From NCBI GenBank assembly GCA_951813515.1, contig OX638346.1:1605617-1669616 (forward strand): a stretch of 64,000 bases of DNA. The letters are read 5' to 3'. The translations under genes were made by a program, and so were the position numbers. Positions 44,071 to 53,421 of this stretch are shown here, piece by piece. The stretch is from an uncultured Pseudomonadales bacterium (GTDB lineage Bacteria > Pseudomonadota > Gammaproteobacteria > Pseudomonadales > Azotimanducaceae). The stretch's first letter is position 1. Each line of letters begins with the position of its first letter. Below the pieces are notes generated by a model, which was not told where the DNA came from, ran no database searches, and was given only the letters and a program-made list of their open reading frames with translations.

Positions 44071-44544
44071 GGCATGGTTGGTGCCGCGCTGTATGACGAC
44101 GTCGAAGGGCTTGAGATCGACTTCGCCCTTGTCGACCAGCATCGTCACCTCGCCCTTGAGCAGGATGATGTAGTCCACCGTCTTGGTCTTGTGCATCCCC
44201 GGGTGCCGCGAGGTGTCCGGTCTCCGTGAGACCGTCGCCGCCCTCTCTTCTTCGGTCATGCCTGCGAGGCGCTCCTGCTGTTCGCGTTCGCGATCCTCGC
44301 GGCTTCCGAGCTCGCGTTCCGGCCTCACCTCGAAGAAACGGAATATCGTGCCGTTGGGATCCGGTTCGAGGAATCCGGGACGTGTCGCCACGGCATCCAC
44401 CAACTCCCGATTGTGGGTGGGCATGCTCGTGGTGCACCACATTTCGTACAGATTGCCGCGCTGAATGCCCGGCCCGCCATCCATGGCGATGATGGCCTTG
44501 CCTTCGTCGTCATGGCCCGTGACCACGCGTCGATACTTGGACAT
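44002..44544 (-). CDS. Cupin-domain protein
   Basis: A 180-residue protein. The second half has cupin motifs: GMHKTKTVDYIILLKGEVTMLVDKGE and RGTNHAWVNKGDETAVLVAV. The first half binds around a WCTTSMPTHNREL stretch and has a charged helix (REDREREQQERLAGMTEEE). It resembles small-cupin proteins acting on aromatic or keto substrates, but metal ligands are partial. I start at MSKYRRVV, behind AAGGGGGATC. The 3' end has been duplicated downstream. Confidence 0.85.
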   Translation of the reverse strand: MSKYRRVVTGHDDEGKAIIAMDGGPGIQRGNLYEMWCTTSMPTHNRELVDAVATRPGFLEPDPNGTIFRFFEVRPERELGSREDREREQQERLAGMTEEERAATVSRRPDTSRHPGMHKTKTVDYIILLKGEVTMLVDKGEVDLKPFDVVIQRGTNHAWVNKGDETAVLVAVMVEAEPLP

Positions 44545-44611
44545 TGTTGATCCCCCTTGGTGTTCCGATGCCATTCACCTTAGCGCACTTTGGCATCGGC
44601 GCAGAGGACAG

Positions 44612-46492
44612 CTACTTGGCCAGCTTAATGCGCGCAGCCCTGGCATCGTCGTACCACCAGGTGTCCGGGAAGCCGGTGCGAAACTCGGCATCGAACGGCG
44701 GGCGGCCGAACTTGTCCCAGTAGAGCACGCGGGGACCCTCGATCGAGATGAGCGGGATCCGGTAGAAGTTCCAGAGGAGGATGCGGTCAAGCGCCCTTTG
44801 CGCGGCGGTCAGTTCTTTCCTGGATCGCGCGTTCAGCACCCGCATCACCATCGCATCCACCGCGTCGTTCTGGATGCCCGCGTGGTTGGACCCCAGCGGC
44901 ATCTGCGCATTCCTGGAGTGGAAGTAGGAGACGAGCTCGAGGGTCGGCGGCTGACCGATCCCTACGCCCTGAAGGGAGATGTCGAAGTCGAACTCCTTCA
45001 TCGTGTTGATGTACTGGGCGCTCTCCATCATGCGCACGCGGGTCACGAAACCCAGCCGATGCAGTTGATCGGCATATGGGGTTACGAAGCGCTGCTCGGC
45101 GGCCGAACGGATGATGAAGGAGAGTTCGAACGGCTCCCCGCGCGCGTTCGTCAGAACGCCTTCGCGCACAGTCCAGCCCGCTTCGCGCAGGAGCTCGCGC
45201 GCACGCAGCAGAATATTCCGGTTGCGCCCCACGCCGTGTGAGCGCGTCAGCGCGAACGGGTGCGTGAACAGTCGCTGCGGCAGCTTGTCGCGAAACGGCG
45301 CCAGCAGCGCGATCTCGTCTGCGTCGGGCACGCCGACGGCGGAAAAGCTCGTTTGGGAAAAGTAGCTTTCGGGTCGCGCGTAGAAGCCCTGCGTGATGAC
45401 CCGGTCGTACCAGTCGTAGTCGAACGCGAGGGTCAGGGCCTCTCTCACCCGTACGTCGCTCAGCTTGTCGCGCCGGGTGTTGATGACGAGGCTGCGAATC
45501 AATCCGACATAGGTGCCGAAGTTGTGTCGGCGCATCACGATCCAGCCCTTGTCACGCGCCGGAATGTTGTAGCCGTTGTGCCAGTACCGCGGGTCGGATT
45601 CCTGCCGGTAGTCGATCAGACCCTTGCGGAACGCTTCCCGAGCGACCGTGGCGTCGCGATAGTAGTCGTAGCGGATTCGATCAAAGTTATAGCGGCCGCG
45701 ATGCACGCCGAGGTGCCGACCCCAATAGTCGGGGACCCGCTCGTACAGGAGGAACCCCGACACCTTGAAGTCCGCGACGCGATAGGGGCCGCTGCCGATC
45801 GGCGGTGTCAGCGCTGGTTCGTTGATGTCCCGCGCGCGCCAATAGTGCTTCGGCAGGATCGCGATCTTGCCGAGGCTGATCACGACGCCGGCACTTACTC
45901 CGCTGAGTCTTTGCAAGTGAAAGGTCAGTTCGCGAGCGTCGTGTACCTCGATCGACTCGATTACCGAGTAGGCCGACTGCAGGTTGTCCCGGGTCTTGCG
46001 TGGCTTCTCAAGCTTGTCGCGAAGATAGTCGAACGTGAATTCGACATCCCGAGCCGTTACCGGATTGCCGTCATGCCAGCGAGCCTCGGGACGAAGGCGG
46101 ATGCGCACCCAGGTGAAGTCGTCGGCCACCATCACCGCTTCTGCGAGACTGCCGTAGAACGTTCCGAGTTCGTCGTCCGCCGGGACGAAGAGCGTGTCGT
46201 AGAGGGTCGGTGCCGACCCCATGATGATCCCCGCCCCCGGCGTTGCAACACCTTCGGGGTTGAACGCGCGCCAGTTGCTGTTGCTCTCAAGCACAAGCAT
46301 CCCGCCCTTGGGCGCATCGGGATTCACATAGTCGAAGTGCTTGAAGTCAGGCGGGTACTTGAAGTCGCCGAAGTACGAGACGCCGTGTTCGAACGTCGGC
46401 TCAGCCAAAGCCAAGGCCGCGCCGAGCACAACGCTGACGGCGACGAACAGACCTAGGCGTGCCGGTGATGTGCCTCTTCGACGACACATCAC
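44612..46492 (-). CDS. YejA-like ABC transporter substrate-binding protein (family 5)
   Basis: A 626-residue periplasmic binding protein for oligopeptides or microcin C-type compounds. The N-terminus has a signal peptide (LGLFVAVSVVLGAALALAE). HGVSYFGDFKYPPDFKHFDYVNPDAPKGG and the Trp-rich end WWYDDARAARIKLAK are characteristic of the YejA subgroup. No permease or ATPase gene is adjacent, so it would depend on a transporter encoded elsewhere. A decayed relative of its C-terminus occurs at 62.7-63.1 kb. It is 30 bp downstream of the carboxylesterase gene. Confidence 0.9.
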   Translation of the reverse strand: MMCRRRGTSPARLGLFVAVSVVLGAALALAEPTFEHGVSYFGDFKYPPDFKHFDYVNPDAPKGGMLVLESNSNWRAFNPEGVATPGAGIIMGSAPTLYDTLFVPADDELGTFYGSLAEAVMVADDFTWVRIRLRPEARWHDGNPVTARDVEFTFDYLRDKLEKPRKTRDNLQSAYSVIESIEVHDARELTFHLQRLSGVSAGVVISLGKIAILPKHYWRARDINEPALTPPIGSGPYRVADFKVSGFLLYERVPDYWGRHLGVHRGRYNFDRIRYDYYRDATVAREAFRKGLIDYRQESDPRYWHNGYNIPARDKGWIVMRRHNFGTYVGLIRSLVINTRRDKLSDVRVREALTLAFDYDWYDRVITQGFYARPESYFSQTSFSAVGVPDADEIALLAPFRDKLPQRLFTHPFALTRSHGVGRNRNILLRARELLREAGWTVREGVLTNARGEPFELSFIIRSAAEQRFVTPYADQLHRLGFVTRVRMMESAQYINTMKEFDFDISLQGVGIGQPPTLELVSYFHSRNAQMPLGSNHAGIQNDAVDAMVMRVLNARSRKELTAAQRALDRILLWNFYRIPLISIEGPRVLYWDKFGRPPFDAEFRTGFPDTWWYDDARAARIKLAK

Positions 46493-46522
46493 GCGGCACG
46501 CGCAATCAGGGACGATACGGGC

Positions 46523-48070
46523 TCACTGCCTGTCAGGCCCGAAGGGCAGCCCCACGGGGTGGTCGGCCCAGAGCACGCGTTCCTCGTCGAACGGTGCGCT
46601 GACGACCTCCGCCGGATGGCCGAAGACCGCGGTTGAGCGTGTGTCCGTGTCGTACGCGACCCAGTCGCTAAGCGCTTCGGTGCGGGGGTTGCCGTTTCTG
46701 GCAAGGTTGATCACCGCGTCCTGCAGGTGCCCGGAGAGCGTGTCGGCGGCCTCGCCCCTGCCGAAGAACTCGGCGCTCTCGTCGCTGTAGTTGTGGGTGC
46801 CGAACAGGAAGCCGATGAAGATCGCGTGCGACGCCATCAGATACCCGCCATCCCAGGGCGACTCATGGGTGAACACGTACTGGTATGCCGGCTGTCCGCG
46901 CGCAGCCATGGCCTCGGCCAGTTCGATAGACGGAATACGCATCTTGCGCCCGGTCTCGATCGCCGCCAGGATTGAAACCACGTCGGTCGGGTGGCCGCGG
47001 TCGCCAAGAATCCGACGGTAGCCGTCGATGACGCCTTGCGCGTCTTCGACGACTTTCGAAACCTCGGTTACCAACCTGGCCTCATCGAGATTCGCCGCCA
47101 GCGCGCCTCGACAGACGAACAGCCGCCACTCGTCCCGCTGCGTACCGACCAGGATCGGAATGCCGTCCGCCGCACCCTGCCTGACCGCATCCAGCGGCAG
47201 TTCCGCAAGGTTCTCGCCGTCGATGACTGGCGCGAAGCTCATGCCGCCCTCCGGCAGCCTGAACCCCATGGCGCCCTGCAACAGCGCTTCTGGCTCGAAC
47301 GCGAGCAGCTTGTCGACATCGTTTCCGGACAGGCCGAGCTGCCGCACGATGCCTTCTCCGATCGCTTCCGCGCGTTCGAGCGTGTTGGCGGTGCTCGCCG
47401 CACCGCTGATCGGCATCGCGCGGTGGAAGAGTCCCTTCGCCGGCTTGAGCGCCAACAGTGCCCCGACGCTCATGGCGCCGGCCGACTCGCCCATGATGGT
47501 GACGTTGCCGGGGTCTCCGCCGAACGTCGCGATGTTGTCGCGAATCCATTTCAGCGCCTCGACCTGGTCCAGCAACCCCTCGTTTCCGGTCGACGGAATG
47601 CGCCCGCCCGTCACCCCGTTCAGGTTGAGAAATCCCAGCGGCCCGATCCGGTAGTTGATCGTGACCACCACGACATCGCCGCGCCTGGACATGATCTCGC
47701 CGTCGTAGACCGGCGTGCCCCCGGTGCCGCCGGAGAAACCGCCGCCGTGGATCCACATCAGCACCGGTCGCTTGCCGTCGTCGAGACCGGGCGTCCAGAC
47801 GTTGAGCTGCAGGCAGTCCTCGTCGCGTTTCTCGGCGTTGGCGGCGTTGAACACGAACTTGAGCGGGCCTTCGCCCGGAGACGCCGCCTGCCACGCCTGC
47901 TTGCCCCAGTCTTTCGCGTCTCGCACGCCCGCCCATGGCGCGGGCGGTTCGGGCGGCAGCCAGCGCCGCTCTCCCACGGGAGGGGCCGCGAAGGGAATGC
48001 CCCTGAAACCGTGGATGCCGTTGTTGTTGTAGCCCTCTACCTTGCCGTAGCGCGTCTCGACAATGGCCAT
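46523..48070 (-). CDS. Type B carboxylesterase
   Basis: A 515-residue alpha/beta-hydrolase of the carboxylesterase type B family, hydrolysing carboxylic esters. GESAGAMSVGALLAL carries the nucleophile Ser, RPVLMWIHGGGFSGGTGG the oxyanion hole, and DEDCLQLNVWTPG is the family's second signature. No signal peptide is visible. The ATG of MAIVETRYGKVEG follows GGGGAAG; a GTG four codons up is possible. It lies directly before the YejA-like gene. The ester substrate is unknown. Confidence 0.92.
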   Translation of the reverse strand: MAIVETRYGKVEGYNNNGIHGFRGIPFAAPPVGERRWLPPEPPAPWAGVRDAKDWGKQAWQAASPGEGPLKFVFNAANAEKRDEDCLQLNVWTPGLDDGKRPVLMWIHGGGFSGGTGGTPVYDGEIMSRRGDVVVVTINYRIGPLGFLNLNGVTGGRIPSTGNEGLLDQVEALKWIRDNIATFGGDPGNVTIMGESAGAMSVGALLALKPAKGLFHRAMPISGAASTANTLERAEAIGEGIVRQLGLSGNDVDKLLAFEPEALLQGAMGFRLPEGGMSFAPVIDGENLAELPLDAVRQGAADGIPILVGTQRDEWRLFVCRGALAANLDEARLVTEVSKVVEDAQGVIDGYRRILGDRGHPTDVVSILAAIETGRKMRIPSIELAEAMAARGQPAYQYVFTHESPWDGGYLMASHAIFIGFLFGTHNYSDESAEFFGRGEAADTLSGHLQDAVINLARNGNPRTEALSDWVAYDTDTRSTAVFGHPAEVVSAPFDEERVLWADHPVGLPFGPDRQ

Positions 48071-48181
48071 GCTCTTCCCCACCTTTCTTGATTTCGTAAA
48101 CGGCTAAGTTTGGGAGTGACGGCAAGCCAGCGCAAGGGCGCGGTGGAATGGGCGGAGCAGTTGAGAGATCCGGATCGGGGT

Positions 48182-48388
48182 TGCGGAAGTTTGTAGTGCG
48201 GAAAAACCGGGCGACGCTACACGAACGATGCCACCACGATTGCCGCGACCGCGCCGATGACTACGGCGATGACCAGCTTGGTCGTATACCACCACGGCCG
48301 GTCGACTTCGAGCCCGCTCGGCAGGATTTCACGTCTGTCGAATGACATGCTCTTCTCCTTATAGCCAATCCAGCGTATCAGCGACCTT
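48182..48388. repeat. Direct repeat of the micro-protein cassette, copy 1
   Basis: This 207-bp unit aligns without gaps to 48456-48662 at an offset of 274 bp. It contains one complete 43-residue gene, its ribosome binding site, and the last codons (ADTLDWL stop) of the gene that normally precedes it. Confidence 0.85.
48217..48348 (-). CDS. Single-span membrane micro-protein, copy 1 (43 aa)
   Basis: MSFDRREILPSGLEVDRPWW is followed by a hydrophobic helix rich in Val, Ile and Ala. It has a strong AAGGAG behind its ATG. The N-terminus is charged, so an N-in orientation at the inner membrane is likely. It is a near-copy of the gene at 48491 and of the same length. The function is unknown. Confidence 0.75.
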   Translation of the reverse strand: MSFDRREILPSGLEVDRPWWYTTKLVIAVVIGAVAAIVVASFV

Positions 48389-48455
48389 TGAGGTGGTCCC
48401 ACTTTTTTGGAAAGGTCGCTAACGTGTACTCCGGTGTCGAGACGCGGACTCCAGC

Positions 48456-48662
48456 TGCGGAAGTCTGGGGAGCGGAAGAACCGCGCGACGTTACAAGAGC
48501 GATGCCACCACGATTGCCGCGACCGCGCCTATGACTACGGCGATGATGAGCTTGGTCTTGTACCACCACATTCGATCGACTTCGAGCCCGCTCGGCAGAA
48601 CTTCACGCGTTTTGAAGGACATGATCTCCCTCCTAAATCCAACCCAACGTATCGGCGACCTT
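48456..48662. repeat. Direct repeat of the micro-protein cassette, copy 2
   Basis: Gapless partner of 48182-48388. It is probably the original copy because it is joined to the coiled-coil gene and comM. Confidence 0.85.
48491..48622 (-). CDS. Single-span membrane micro-protein, copy 2 (43 aa)
   Basis: MSFKTREVLPSGLEVDRMWW is followed by the same hydrophobic helix (KLIIAVVIGAVAAIVVASLL). AGGAGGGAG precedes its ATG and overlaps the TAG (48633-48635) of an upstream reading frame, so translation would be coupled to it. Differences from copy 1 are conservative, which suggests both are still under selection. The function is unknown. Confidence 0.75.
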   Translation of the reverse strand: MSFKTREVLPSGLEVDRMWWYKTKLIIAVVIGAVAAIVVASLL

Positions 48663-48892
48663 CAGCGCGGCAAGAATCGTGGCGATACCGCCAGTCCCAA
48701 CTTGACTGCGTCCGTGTACGCGGTCTGATCGAACTTGCGCACCTCCGCTTCCAGCTTCCTCGCTTCGGCGTCGAACTTGTTCGCTTCCGATTTCAGTTTA
48801 GCGGACGCGGCGTCGAGATTCCTCAGCTCCTTTGCCGTTCGCTCCTCTTCCCGGTTCACGCTTCCTTCTTTCTTCGCTTTCTTGGACGTCAT
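48662..48892 (-). CDS. Small coiled-coil protein coupled to comM, apparently frameshifted at its C-terminus
   Basis: A 76-residue, highly charged helix (REEERTAKELRNLDAASAKL and KLEAEVRKFDQ). Its ATG overlaps the comM stop (ATGA). The read frame ends SPRFLPR, but the +1 frame from the same region gives a hydrophobic tail, GGIATILAALKVADTLGWI, ending at TAG 48633-48635 exactly at the next gene's ribosome binding site. The likeliest reading is a one-base shift near 48690-48710 in an originally 84-residue protein: a coiled coil ending in a membrane helix. Sequencing error or programmed shifting are alternatives. Confidence 0.6.
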   Translation of the reverse strand: MTSKKAKKEGSVNREEERTAKELRNLDAASAKLKSEANKFDAEARKLEAEVRKFDQTAYTDAVKLGLAVSPRFLPR

Positions 48893-50445
48893 TGGTCTGG
48901 CGAGTCTGCCGAAGCGGCGCGATATTCCAGTGCTTGCGCTACATGGGAGGCCCCGATGTCCCTTTCTTCGGCCAGGTCTGCGATGGTGCGGGCCACCTTC
49001 TGTACGCGGTGGATCGCGCGAGCTGACAGCTTATGGCGCCTGACCGCGCGACGCAGGATCTCTTGCCCTCCCGGGTCGAGGGCACAGTGTCGCTCGACAT
49101 CGCGGGCGTCGAGTTCCCGGTTGTACTTTCGGCTTCGGCGAAGCTGAATGGCGCGTGCAGCCGAGATCTGGCGGCGAAGGTCGACCTCGTCGAGACCCGG
49201 CGATTGGCCGTTCCATAGTTCGTCTTCCGAGACCGGCGCCACCTCTACCGTGAGGTCGATCCGATCCAGCAGGGGACCCGAGAGGCGGCTCCGGTATCGG
49301 TGGATCTGCTGTGGCGTGCAACGGCAGTCCTTCTCGTCGCAGACAAACCCCGAGGGGCAGGGGTTCATGGCGGCGACGAACTGAAAGCTCGCCGGCAGGC
49401 GGCACTTCTGGTTTACGCGCGCGATCACGACCTGCGCTGACTCCAGCGGTTCGCGCAGTGCTTCGAGGGCGTCCCGCCTGAATTCGGGCAGCTCGTCGAG
49501 AAACAGGACGCCGTGATGCGCCAGCGTCACCTCGCCGGGTGCCACCGGTGCGCCGCCGCCGACGAGGGCGGCCGTGGATGCGGTGTGATGCGGATCGCGA
49601 AACGGTCGTGAATCGCCAGGGGGTCGTTCCCTGCCCGTCACGGAGTAGACGTTGGCGACTTCGATCGCTTCCGTCCTCGTCAGCGCGGGCATGAGGTTGG
49701 CAAGGCGTTTGGCGAGCATGGTCTTGCCGGCGCCCGGCGGCCCGCGCATGAGGAGGTGATGGCCGCCGGCTGCGGCGATCACAAGTGCGCGTTTGGCGGC
49801 CAGTTGACCCTTGACGTCGTTGAGCGAAATCCGTTCCCGGGGCGACGGTGTGACTCGCTCCGGCACAGACCACGGGACCGGGTCTTCCGCTCGCGTGATC
49901 GCCACCGCATGCGCCAGGGATTCAACCGGGTACAGCGGCGTATCCACGAGACCTGCCAACTCGGCCGCGTTGGCCGAGGGAAAGACGAGTCCGCGCCCGG
50001 CGTTCTGGGCGGCGAGCGCGGCGCCGAAACAGCCCCGGACGCGCCGCACTTCGCCGTAGAGCGACAGTTCGCCGATGAATTCGAGGTGTTCCAGGTGGCG
50101 GTTCGGCACCTGGTTGGTTTCCGCCAGGATGCTCATGGCGATGGCAAGGTCGTAGCGGCCTCCCAGTTTCGCGAGATCAGCGGGCGCGAGGTTGACCACG
50201 AGCTGTCCCTTCGGAAACTCGAGCTGCGTCGTCTTCAGCGCGCTCTTGACGCGATCCCGGGCTTCGCGCACGGCTGTCTGCGGCATGCCGACCAGCGAGA
50301 ACCCGGGCGCGCCTCCCGGCCGATGGGCTTCGATCGTCACCGCAGGCGTCTCGATACCGTCCTGGGCGCGCGTATGGACTCGCGTGTAACGGGCGGATCG
50401 GGACGCGTCCCCGTAGGTATCGTGCAGCTTGACGACGTTCCCCAT
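48889..50445 (-). CDS. comM: ComM / YifB-family AAA+ ATPase
   Basis: A 518-residue Mg-chelatase-like AAA+ helicase that in Vibrio promotes branch migration during natural transformation. The N-terminal domain has APGFSLVGMPQTAVREARDRVKSAL; Walker A is RGPPGAGKTMLAKRL, Walker B is GVLFLDELPEF, and the sensor region follows in AMNPCPSGF. A zinc-like CxxxxCRC lies at CDEKDCRC. The start at MGNVVKLHDTY gives a longer N-terminus than usual. It is the first gene of the cassette that includes the coiled-coil and micro-protein genes. Confidence 0.93.
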   Translation of the reverse strand: MGNVVKLHDTYGDASRSARYTRVHTRAQDGIETPAVTIEAHRPGGAPGFSLVGMPQTAVREARDRVKSALKTTQLEFPKGQLVVNLAPADLAKLGGRYDLAIAMSILAETNQVPNRHLEHLEFIGELSLYGEVRRVRGCFGAALAAQNAGRGLVFPSANAAELAGLVDTPLYPVESLAHAVAITRAEDPVPWSVPERVTPSPRERISLNDVKGQLAAKRALVIAAAGGHHLLMRGPPGAGKTMLAKRLANLMPALTRTEAIEVANVYSVTGRERPPGDSRPFRDPHHTASTAALVGGGAPVAPGEVTLAHHGVLFLDELPEFRRDALEALREPLESAQVVIARVNQKCRLPASFQFVAAMNPCPSGFVCDEKDCRCTPQQIHRYRSRLSGPLLDRIDLTVEVAPVSEDELWNGQSPGLDEVDLRRQISAARAIQLRRSRKYNRELDARDVERHCALDPGGQEILRRAVRRHKLSARAIHRVQKVARTIADLAEERDIGASHVAQALEYRAASADSPDQ

Positions 50446-50778
50446 GACTTTCCTGAAAGCGCGCTCGAAGGAAGTTCCGTCGGCGAGGCGCCGTGCGAAA
50501 TCGCTCCGCCGACGTCCACGAGTCAGTCGGGGTTGCGCAGCGTGTCCAGTCTAGAAGGCGTGCGACTGACGTTCGATGGATTGAAGCGGCAATCGAGGTA
50601 GGTGATTGGACACACCGTTCGCCAGCCTTTGGCTATCTGTCTATCGACCCCTCACTTCTCGACGGATGCCGAGCGTCGGGGGCGCAATGGTCCGGTGTGA
50701 TCAGTTCAACTTCTGGGAACGTGGTCGTCTATCTCTGACGGAGTTTGTGCGTCGGAGCCAGGCGAAGGGTTCTGCCGA
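50446..50778. other. Intergenic region without recognisable gene
   Basis: Between the HAD gene and comM there are 333 bp. An 81-codon frame exists on the plus strand (50493-50738) but lacks a ribosome binding site, domains or coding-like composition. I see no tRNA, repeat or clear terminator. Confidence 0.5.
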
Positions 50779-51471
50779 TCAACCGTCCAGCAGTGCGATG
50801 GCCTGCGGGATTTCCCGAAGCCTGCTGACCTGCACGCTGGCGCCCACGGCGTCTTTCGCGCCGTCGGGGTTGAACCAGATCGTATGCATGCCGATGTCTT
50901 TCGCGCCCTGCACGTCGTCGATCGGCTGGTCGCCGATATGCACGGCATCGCCCGCAGCGACGCCGGTTCGCTCGAGGGCGGTATCGAACATCGCGCGGTG
51001 CGGCTTCATGGCACCCACGTCCGCAGCGGTAAGGCCGAAGGAGAAGTAGCGATCCAGGCCGAGCCGCTTGAAGTCGGCATTGCCATTCGTGAGCGAGACC
51101 AGGATGAAACGCGGTGCGAGAGTCTCCAGCAGGTCAAGGGCGCCATCGAGGTACGATACGTGGTGCCGGGCGTGCAGGAACACTTCGAAGGCTTCGTCGG
51201 CGTGAGCGCGGGCGTCGTCTTCGGCGCATCCGCACACCCGGGCCGCGCGAAAGAGCACCTCTTTCCGCAGGCGCGTAACGTCGTGCGCGATGTCCGGGGC
51301 GTCCTTTATCACCTGTTCGCGCAACGCGTTGGTCGCGCTGAAGTCGAATCGCCTGGAGAAACCCGGAACTCGCCGATCCAGCCGCGCGCGCATGTCGGCC
51401 TCCGCCCGGCGGATGGTTTTGTCCGTCTCCCACAGGGTGTTGTCGAGATCGAAGGTGACGAGCTTGATCAC
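50779..51471 (-). CDS. HAD-superfamily hydrolase (YigB-like)
   Basis: A 230-residue phosphatase-type protein. The catalytic motif is [13 protein letters not shown], motif II is SLTNGN, motif III Lys is in [10 protein letters not shown] and motif IV is [17 protein letters not shown]. Relatives such as YigB dephosphorylate FMN, and such genes follow xerC in gammaproteobacteria. The GTG start overlaps the xerC stop (GTGA), so translation is coupled. Confidence 0.9.
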   Translation of the reverse strand: MIKLVTFDLDNTLWETDKTIRRAEADMRARLDRRVPGFSRRFDFSATNALREQVIKDAPDIAHDVTRLRKEVLFRAARVCGCAEDDARAHADEAFEVFLHARHHVSYLDGALDLLETLAPRFILVSLTNGNADFKRLGLDRYFSFGLTAADVGAMKPHRAMFDTALERTGVAAGDAVHIGDQPIDDVQGAKDIGMHTIWFNPDGAKDAVGASVQVSRLREIPQAIALLDG

Positions 51472-52409
51472 CGTTTCGACCGGTCCTTGGCGCGCGGATG
51501 GGCGGCGTCGTACACCTTGGCCAGGTGCTGGAAGTCGAGGTGGGTGTAGATCTGCGTGGTCGAGATGTCGGCGTGGCCGAGCAGTTCCTGCACCGCCCGC
51601 ACATCCCCGCTCGATTCGAGCAGGTGGCTCGCGAAGCTGTGCCGCAGCAGGTGCGGATGAAGCACGTCCGTGCCGAGATTGTGCATGGAGAGCTTTTTCA
51701 GGCGCGCCTGGACCGTGCGCGGGCTGATCCGCCTGTCGCCCCGGCCGGTGAAGAGCGGATCCGCCGGATGGACGCCGCGCCGGGTATCGAGCCATCGGCG
51801 AACCGACTCCACCGCATGCGACCCGAGCGGTACGACTCGGGTCTTGTTGCCCTTGCCAGTGACCGTCGCAAAACCGTTGGCGAGATCGAGATGTCGAATG
51901 TCCAGGGCGACCAGTTCCGCCAGGCGCATGCCGCTGCCGTAGAACAGCTCGATCATGGCCCGGTCGCGCATTTCAAGCACTGACTTTGGACTGGAGTCGA
52001 AGAGCTTCGCGGTGTTGTCTATGTCGAGGGTCTTGGGCAGCTTCTTGCGCTGTTTCGGCGCGCTGACGCCGGCGGCGGGGTTCATCTGCGCGAATCTGCG
52101 GCGCACGAGGAAGGCGTAGAAGCTGCGCACGCTCGAGAGGGCGCGGCTGATGGTATTGGTGGAGCGTCCGCGGGCATGCAACTGCGCGACGAATCGGCGC
52201 ACGTGATGCGGTTTGCAGTCCAGCCAGTCGTCGATTTCCGCGCTCGCCCGGAACGCCTTCAGGTCGCGCCGATAGGCGTCGATCGTATGCGGCGAGCTGC
52301 GTTTTTCGTGGGTGAGATAGCCGACGTAGGCGTCAAGCGGAGTCCCTGACCTGCCGGAACTGGTCGTATTTCCGGGTGGCGTCGCGATTCGAGTGTCTTC
52401 GCGTTTCAT
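51468..52409 (-). CDS. xerC: Tyrosine recombinase XerC
   Basis: A 313-residue site-specific recombinase that resolves chromosome dimers at dif. The N-terminal SAM-like core-binding domain ([25 protein letters not shown]) is followed by the catalytic domain with Arg in [12 protein letters not shown], Lys in [45 protein letters not shown] and the nucleophile Tyr in QIYTH. The place between dapF and the HAD gene identifies it as XerC rather than XerD. A DUF484 gene, often found here, is absent. Confidence 0.94.
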   Translation of the reverse strand: MKREDTRIATPPGNTTSSGRSGTPLDAYVGYLTHEKRSSPHTIDAYRRDLKAFRASAEIDDWLDCKPHHVRRFVAQLHARGRSTNTISRALSSVRSFYAFLVRRRFAQMNPAAGVSAPKQRKKLPKTLDIDNTAKLFDSSPKSVLEMRDRAMIELFYGSGMRLAELVALDIRHLDLANGFATVTGKGNKTRVVPLGSHAVESVRRWLDTRRGVHPADPLFTGRGDRRISPRTVQARLKKLSMHNLGTDVLHPHLLRHSFASHLLESSGDVRAVQELLGHADISTTQIYTHLDFQHLAKVYDAAHPRAKDRSKR

Positions 52410-52434
52410 GGAAGTGCGGCGGTTCGGATGGCAA

Positions 52435-53274
52435 TCATAGAAGAACCCGCCCTTCGTAGACTTTCGCTGCGGGGCCGGTCATCGCCACTCGGCTGCACTT
52501 GCCGGGCAATGCCATCTCTATTTCGCCACCGGGAAGCGAAATCGTCGCGTGCGTCCCCAGAAATCCGTGCAGGTTGCCGGCGACCATTGCCGCACACGCG
52601 CCGCTGCCGCACGCCCGGGTTTCGCCGGCGCCGCGCTCAAATACGCGCAGCCGCGCACTCTCGGGATGCATGACCTGGAGGAAACCGACGTTCACGCCTG
52701 CGGGAAATGCATCGGACGACTGCAGTGCCGCGCCTACGCTCTCCACGGGCGCTCGGTCGACATCGTCCACCACGATGACCGCATGGGGATTGCCCATGGA
52801 GACCGGCGTGAACGTGACCGATTCTCCGTCCAGCGCCAACCGGTAGCTCAATCCTTCTCTCGTGGTCAGTTCAGGCCGGAACGGGATGCATGGCGGTGCG
52901 AAACTGGGGACATCCATCTCGACCCGCACCCTGCCGTCCTTGAGCAGGCGCGTGTGCATGCGTCCGCCGACCGTGTCGAGCGCGAGGCCCCTTTTCTTTG
53001 TCAGCGCGCGATCCCTGACAAACCGGGCCACGCAGCGACCGCCGTTGCCGCACTGCTCGGCTTCGCTGCCGTCGCTGTTGTATATGAGAAAGTTGAAGTC
53101 CGCGTCGGGAACCGCAGGCGGCAGCACCGCCAGCAATTGGTCGAAACCGATGCCGGTGCGGCGATCGCTCCAGGCCCTGATGCGTTCGCTATCCAGGTTG
53201 GCTCCCTGCGTGACCAGGTCAACCACCATGAAGTCGTTGCCGAGGCCATGCATCTTCGTGAACCGAAGATTCAT
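52435..53274 (-). CDS. dapF: Diaminopimelate epimerase
   Basis: DapF interconverts LL- and meso-diaminopimelate for lysine and peptidoglycan. MNLRFTKMHGLGNDFMVVD opens the protein; the two catalytic Cys lie in EAEQCGNGGRC and RACGSGACA. The length of 279 residues is standard. It lies 25 bp upstream of xerC and downstream of lysA and the peptidase E-like gene. Confidence 0.96.
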   Translation of the reverse strand: MNLRFTKMHGLGNDFMVVDLVTQGANLDSERIRAWSDRRTGIGFDQLLAVLPPAVPDADFNFLIYNSDGSEAEQCGNGGRCVARFVRDRALTKKRGLALDTVGGRMHTRLLKDGRVRVEMDVPSFAPPCIPFRPELTTREGLSYRLALDGESVTFTPVSMGNPHAVIVVDDVDRAPVESVGAALQSSDAFPAGVNVGFLQVMHPESARLRVFERGAGETRACGSGACAAMVAGNLHGFLGTHATISLPGGEIEMALPGKCSRVAMTGPAAKVYEGRVLL

Positions 53275-53421
53275 CGCGTGATTATAGTCGCTTATCGTGA
53301 CGGGACCCCGAGGCTGGTCGGCGCAGCGATTCCATGTCCCAAGGGATGTCCGATGGAGCAGGGTGTGCCGTTTGGCAATTCGGGGCGGGGGATGCTTGAT
53401 GCTGTCGTTCGTTATACCGGG

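Noticed and set aside
50493..50738. 81-codon frame between comM and the HAD gene
   Set aside because: It has no ribosome binding site or recognisable motif, and its composition is not coding-like.
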